From assembly GCF_020076305.1 (NCBI RefSeq), contig NZ_JAIQXE010000001.1, forward strand, positions 496,001 to 560,000: DNA of 64,000 bases, written 5' to 3'. A program made the translations under genes and the position numbers. Position 1 is the stretch's first letter, and each line of letters starts with the position of its first letter. Under the pieces are notes generated by a model. That model worked only from the letters and a program-made list of their open reading frames with translations. It was not told where the DNA came from and did no database searches. Origin of the DNA: Flavihumibacter profundi (lineage in GTDB: Bacteria; Bacteroidota; Bacteroidia; Chitinophagales; Chitinophagaceae). This document shows positions 62,503 through 64,000 of this stretch, piece by piece.

Positions 62503-62934
62503 GTGGCGTACGAGAATAATGAAAAAAAGATGGAGAGCGTTTACAGTAAGCGCATCAGAGCAGGTAAAAGAAGAACATACTTCTTTGATGTGAGGGCTAC
62601 CCGGAGCAATGATTATTACCTGACCATTACGGAAAGCCGGAAGAGGTTTGATGACAACGGTTATGACCGGCATAAAATCTTTTTATACAAGGAGGACTTT
62701 AATAAATTCCTGAAAGCATTAACAGAGGCTGTTGATTATGTAAAAACAGACCTGATGCCTGATTTTGATTTTGATGCATTTAACCACGACAACATTGAAG
62801 AAGGTGGCGATGTAATTGATGCAGTGGAAACTGAAATAGTAATTGTTGAAACAGTTCCTGTTGTAAACAATCCTGTAATCAGTTCAGAAATCCTGCCTGC
62901 CGCCGGAAATGATGAGGAAGTAGATAAGTGGTAA
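62503..62934 (+). CDS. DUF3276/PUR-alpha-like nucleic-acid-binding protein
   Basis: 143 residues, starting with GTG (MAYENNEKKMESVYSKRIRA). A single PUR repeat (RTYFFDVRATRSNDYYLTITES, KRFDDNGYDRHKIFLYKEDF), the phylum-specific DUF3276 family; relatives bind single-stranded DNA or RNA. The C-terminal 50 residues are acidic and Val-rich. Highly conserved in Bacteroidota. A terminator follows. Confidence 0.88.
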   Translation: MAYENNEKKMESVYSKRIRAGKRRTYFFDVRATRSNDYYLTITESRKRFDDNGYDRHKIFLYKEDFNKFLKALTEAVDYVKTDLMPDFDFDAFNHDNIEEGGDVIDAVETEIVIVETVPVVNNPVISSEILPAAGNDEEVDKW

Positions 62935-62960
62935 ACCGACCAACCAATTGCTTATTTTCA

Positions 62961-62990
62961 AATGGCCTCGTCAGAGGCCATTTTCTATTT
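62961..62990 (+). terminator. Intrinsic terminator after the PUR-family gene
   Basis: A 9-bp stem AATGGCCTC/GAGGCCATT with a GTCA loop (62961-62982), then a T-rich tail (TTCTATTTT). Confidence 0.88.
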
Positions 62991-63043
62991 TAATCCTTAT
63001 GTTATTGAAATACAGGAGCTGCCAGAATAAAAACTAAACAGAA

Positions 63044-63076
63044 TTGCATAAGGATAGCCTGCAATCACTAAATTTG
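63044..63076 (+). promoter_or_regulatory. Probable promoter of the sdh operon
   Basis: TTG at 63044-63046, 22 nt, then TAAATTTG at 63069-63076: a full TAnnTTTG -7 box 25 nt before the sdhC ATG. Confidence 0.55.
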
Positions 63077-63101
63077 TTAAAATTTTAAACTAAAGCTCTG
63101 T

Positions 63102-63809
63102 ATGCAATGGTCTGAATTCTTCACCTCATCGGTTGGCAAGAAATTCGTAATGGGTCTTACCGGATTATTCCTGATCGCTTTCCTGGTTGTTCACGTTGGT
63201 ATTAATGCCTGCATTTTTGCAGATTTGCCCATTTTCAATGAAAATGATAATGGTGCGATGTTCAATAAGGCGGCCCATTTTATGGGTTCAACCGTCCTGA
63301 TCAGAATTATGGAAATTGGGCTCTTCATTGGGTTTATCATCCATATAGTCCAGGGATATGTACTGGAAGTCCGCAACAGGGCAAGCAGGGGGATAGGTTA
63401 CGAAGTGAAAATGGGTAACAAGGGAAGTAAATGGTATAGCCGTTCAATGGGTTTACTGGGAACAATCATCCTGCTTTTTTTGGTGTTGCACCTTGGCCAT
63501 TTCTGGGTTAAAGCCCGTTTTACACATGAAATAATGCCAGTTACTTATAACGGTGTAGAAATGCATGATATGTTCATGGAAATGCAGATGGTGTTCATGG
63601 AGCCCTGGGTTGTTGTAGTGTATGTATTAGGATGCTTTTCCCTGGCCTATCACCTGGCCCATGGCTTTCAGAGTGCCTTCAAAACAATTGGAGTTCATAA
63701 TAAGAAGTACAGCCTGATGATCACCAGCCTTGGCTATGGCTTTGCCATCCTGGTTCCGCTGGTTTTTGCACTAATGCCTATTGCCATGTACTTTCAGTGG
63801 GTTAAATAG
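63102..63809 (+). CDS. sdhC: Succinate dehydrogenase cytochrome b558 subunit
   Basis: A 235-residue membrane anchor with five helices that carries heme b and hands electrons from succinate oxidation to quinone. VGKKFVMGLTGLFLIAFLVV is the family opening; histidines in LVVHVGIN, FIIHIVQGY, VLHLGHFW and AYHLAHGF are the heme-ligand candidates. This is the single-anchor type with no separate SdhD, as in Bacteroidota. sdhA follows. Confidence 0.92.
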   Translation: MQWSEFFTSSVGKKFVMGLTGLFLIAFLVVHVGINACIFADLPIFNENDNGAMFNKAAHFMGSTVLIRIMEIGLFIGFIIHIVQGYVLEVRNRASRGIGYEVKMGNKGSKWYSRSMGLLGTIILLFLVLHLGHFWVKARFTHEIMPVTYNGVEMHDMFMEMQMVFMEPWVVVVYVLGCFSLAYHLAHGFQSAFKTIGVHNKKYSLMITSLGYGFAILVPLVFALMPIAMYFQWVK

Positions 63810-63872
63810 CTGTGGCTGTTTAAAGGCTATGCCCCGCTAATTTCAAAACATAACGTTTCTAATCATCGATAT

Positions 63873-64000
63873 ATGATCAACTCAAAAATACCTGCTGGTC
63901 CATTAGAAAATAAATGGACTGATTTCAAGGGACACTGTAAGCTGGTTAATCCGGCGAACAAAAGAAAGTTGGAAGTGATTATTGTTGGAACCGGTTTGGC
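63873..64000 (+). CDS. sdhA: Succinate dehydrogenase flavoprotein subunit, start only
   Basis: The ATG at 63873 begins a frame open to the window edge ([20 protein letters not shown], then the FAD-binding opening [10 protein letters not shown]). Only 42 codons are visible. Position 63 nt after sdhC and the Gly-rich dinucleotide-binding start support SdhA. The remainder lies outside the window. Confidence 0.87.
   Translation, partial: MINSKIPAGPLENKWTDFKGHCKLVNPANKRKLEVIIVGTGL

Overview
The window comes from a Bacteroidota chromosome, most likely the family Chitinophagaceae. The signs are a SusC/SusD pair, OMP-type and DUF5686-type outer-membrane proteins, several families largely confined to this phylum (DUF4270, DUF4294, DUF3276/PUR, GSCFA), lipoproteins with short Cys-ended signal peptides, and promoters of the Bacteroidota type (TAnnTTTG, sometimes with an upstream TTTG about 20 nt away). 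Apart from one tRNA-Ser(UGA) there are no RNA genes. I see no insertion sequence, prophage or CRISPR array.

Layout. Positions 1-9.9 kb hold a cut-off radical SAM gene, a PKD/Kelch lipoprotein, an arginase-family ureohydrolase, the cytochrome c maturation pair ccmE-ccmF, a DUF4294 protein, an unusual glycogen-binding/helix-hairpin-helix fusion and a Gfo/Idh/MocA oxidoreductase. From 9.9 to 12.7 kb a leftward operon runs panC-panD-flippase-like membrane protein-rfaE2. It diverges from a half-length starch-synthase-like gene, a DUF4270 lipoprotein, metK and rlmB. From 17 to 37 kb is mostly housekeeping or conserved Bacteroidota genes: an HTH-type regulator with an HMG-CoA-lyase-like enzyme and a GSCFA protein, miaE, a bioF-like gene, a penicillin-acylase family enzyme, a DUF5686 outer-membrane protein, trhO, a MutS2-type protein, a GH63-like glucosidase, a class IV aminotransferase and a cold-shock protein. 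A very small transcription unit (promoter, 23-codon ORF, 12-bp hairpin) lies at 29.26-29.44 kb.

The accessory part is 37-60 kb. A rightward cluster contains four paralogous AhpD-like (carboxymuconolactone decarboxylase family) genes with an MFS transporter between the first two. It runs straight into a SusC/SusD pair, a strong terminator, a GH172 (DUF2961) enzyme and a DUF4038 (apiosidase-like) enzyme. This is a polysaccharide- or glycoconjugate-utilisation locus with an unexplained redox or lactone-type module. It ends at an 11-bp tandem repeat array with inverted copies, some apparently decayed sequence, and tRNA-Ser. Next comes a complete-looking non-phosphorylative L-fucose operon: a FucP symporter, 2-keto-3-deoxy-L-fuconate dehydrogenase, a FAH-family diketo-acid hydrolase, an L-fuconolactonase, an L-fucose-dehydrogenase-type SDR whose catalytic Lys is replaced by Asn, and a UxaA-type dehydratase in place of the enolase-type fuconate dehydratase. 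A secreted esterase follows.

The right end (60-64 kb) has an ABC half-transporter, a PUR-family nucleic-acid-binding protein and the start of the succinate dehydrogenase operon (sdhC, and sdhA cut by the window edge).

Assignments rest on motifs and remembered family features. No database search was run.
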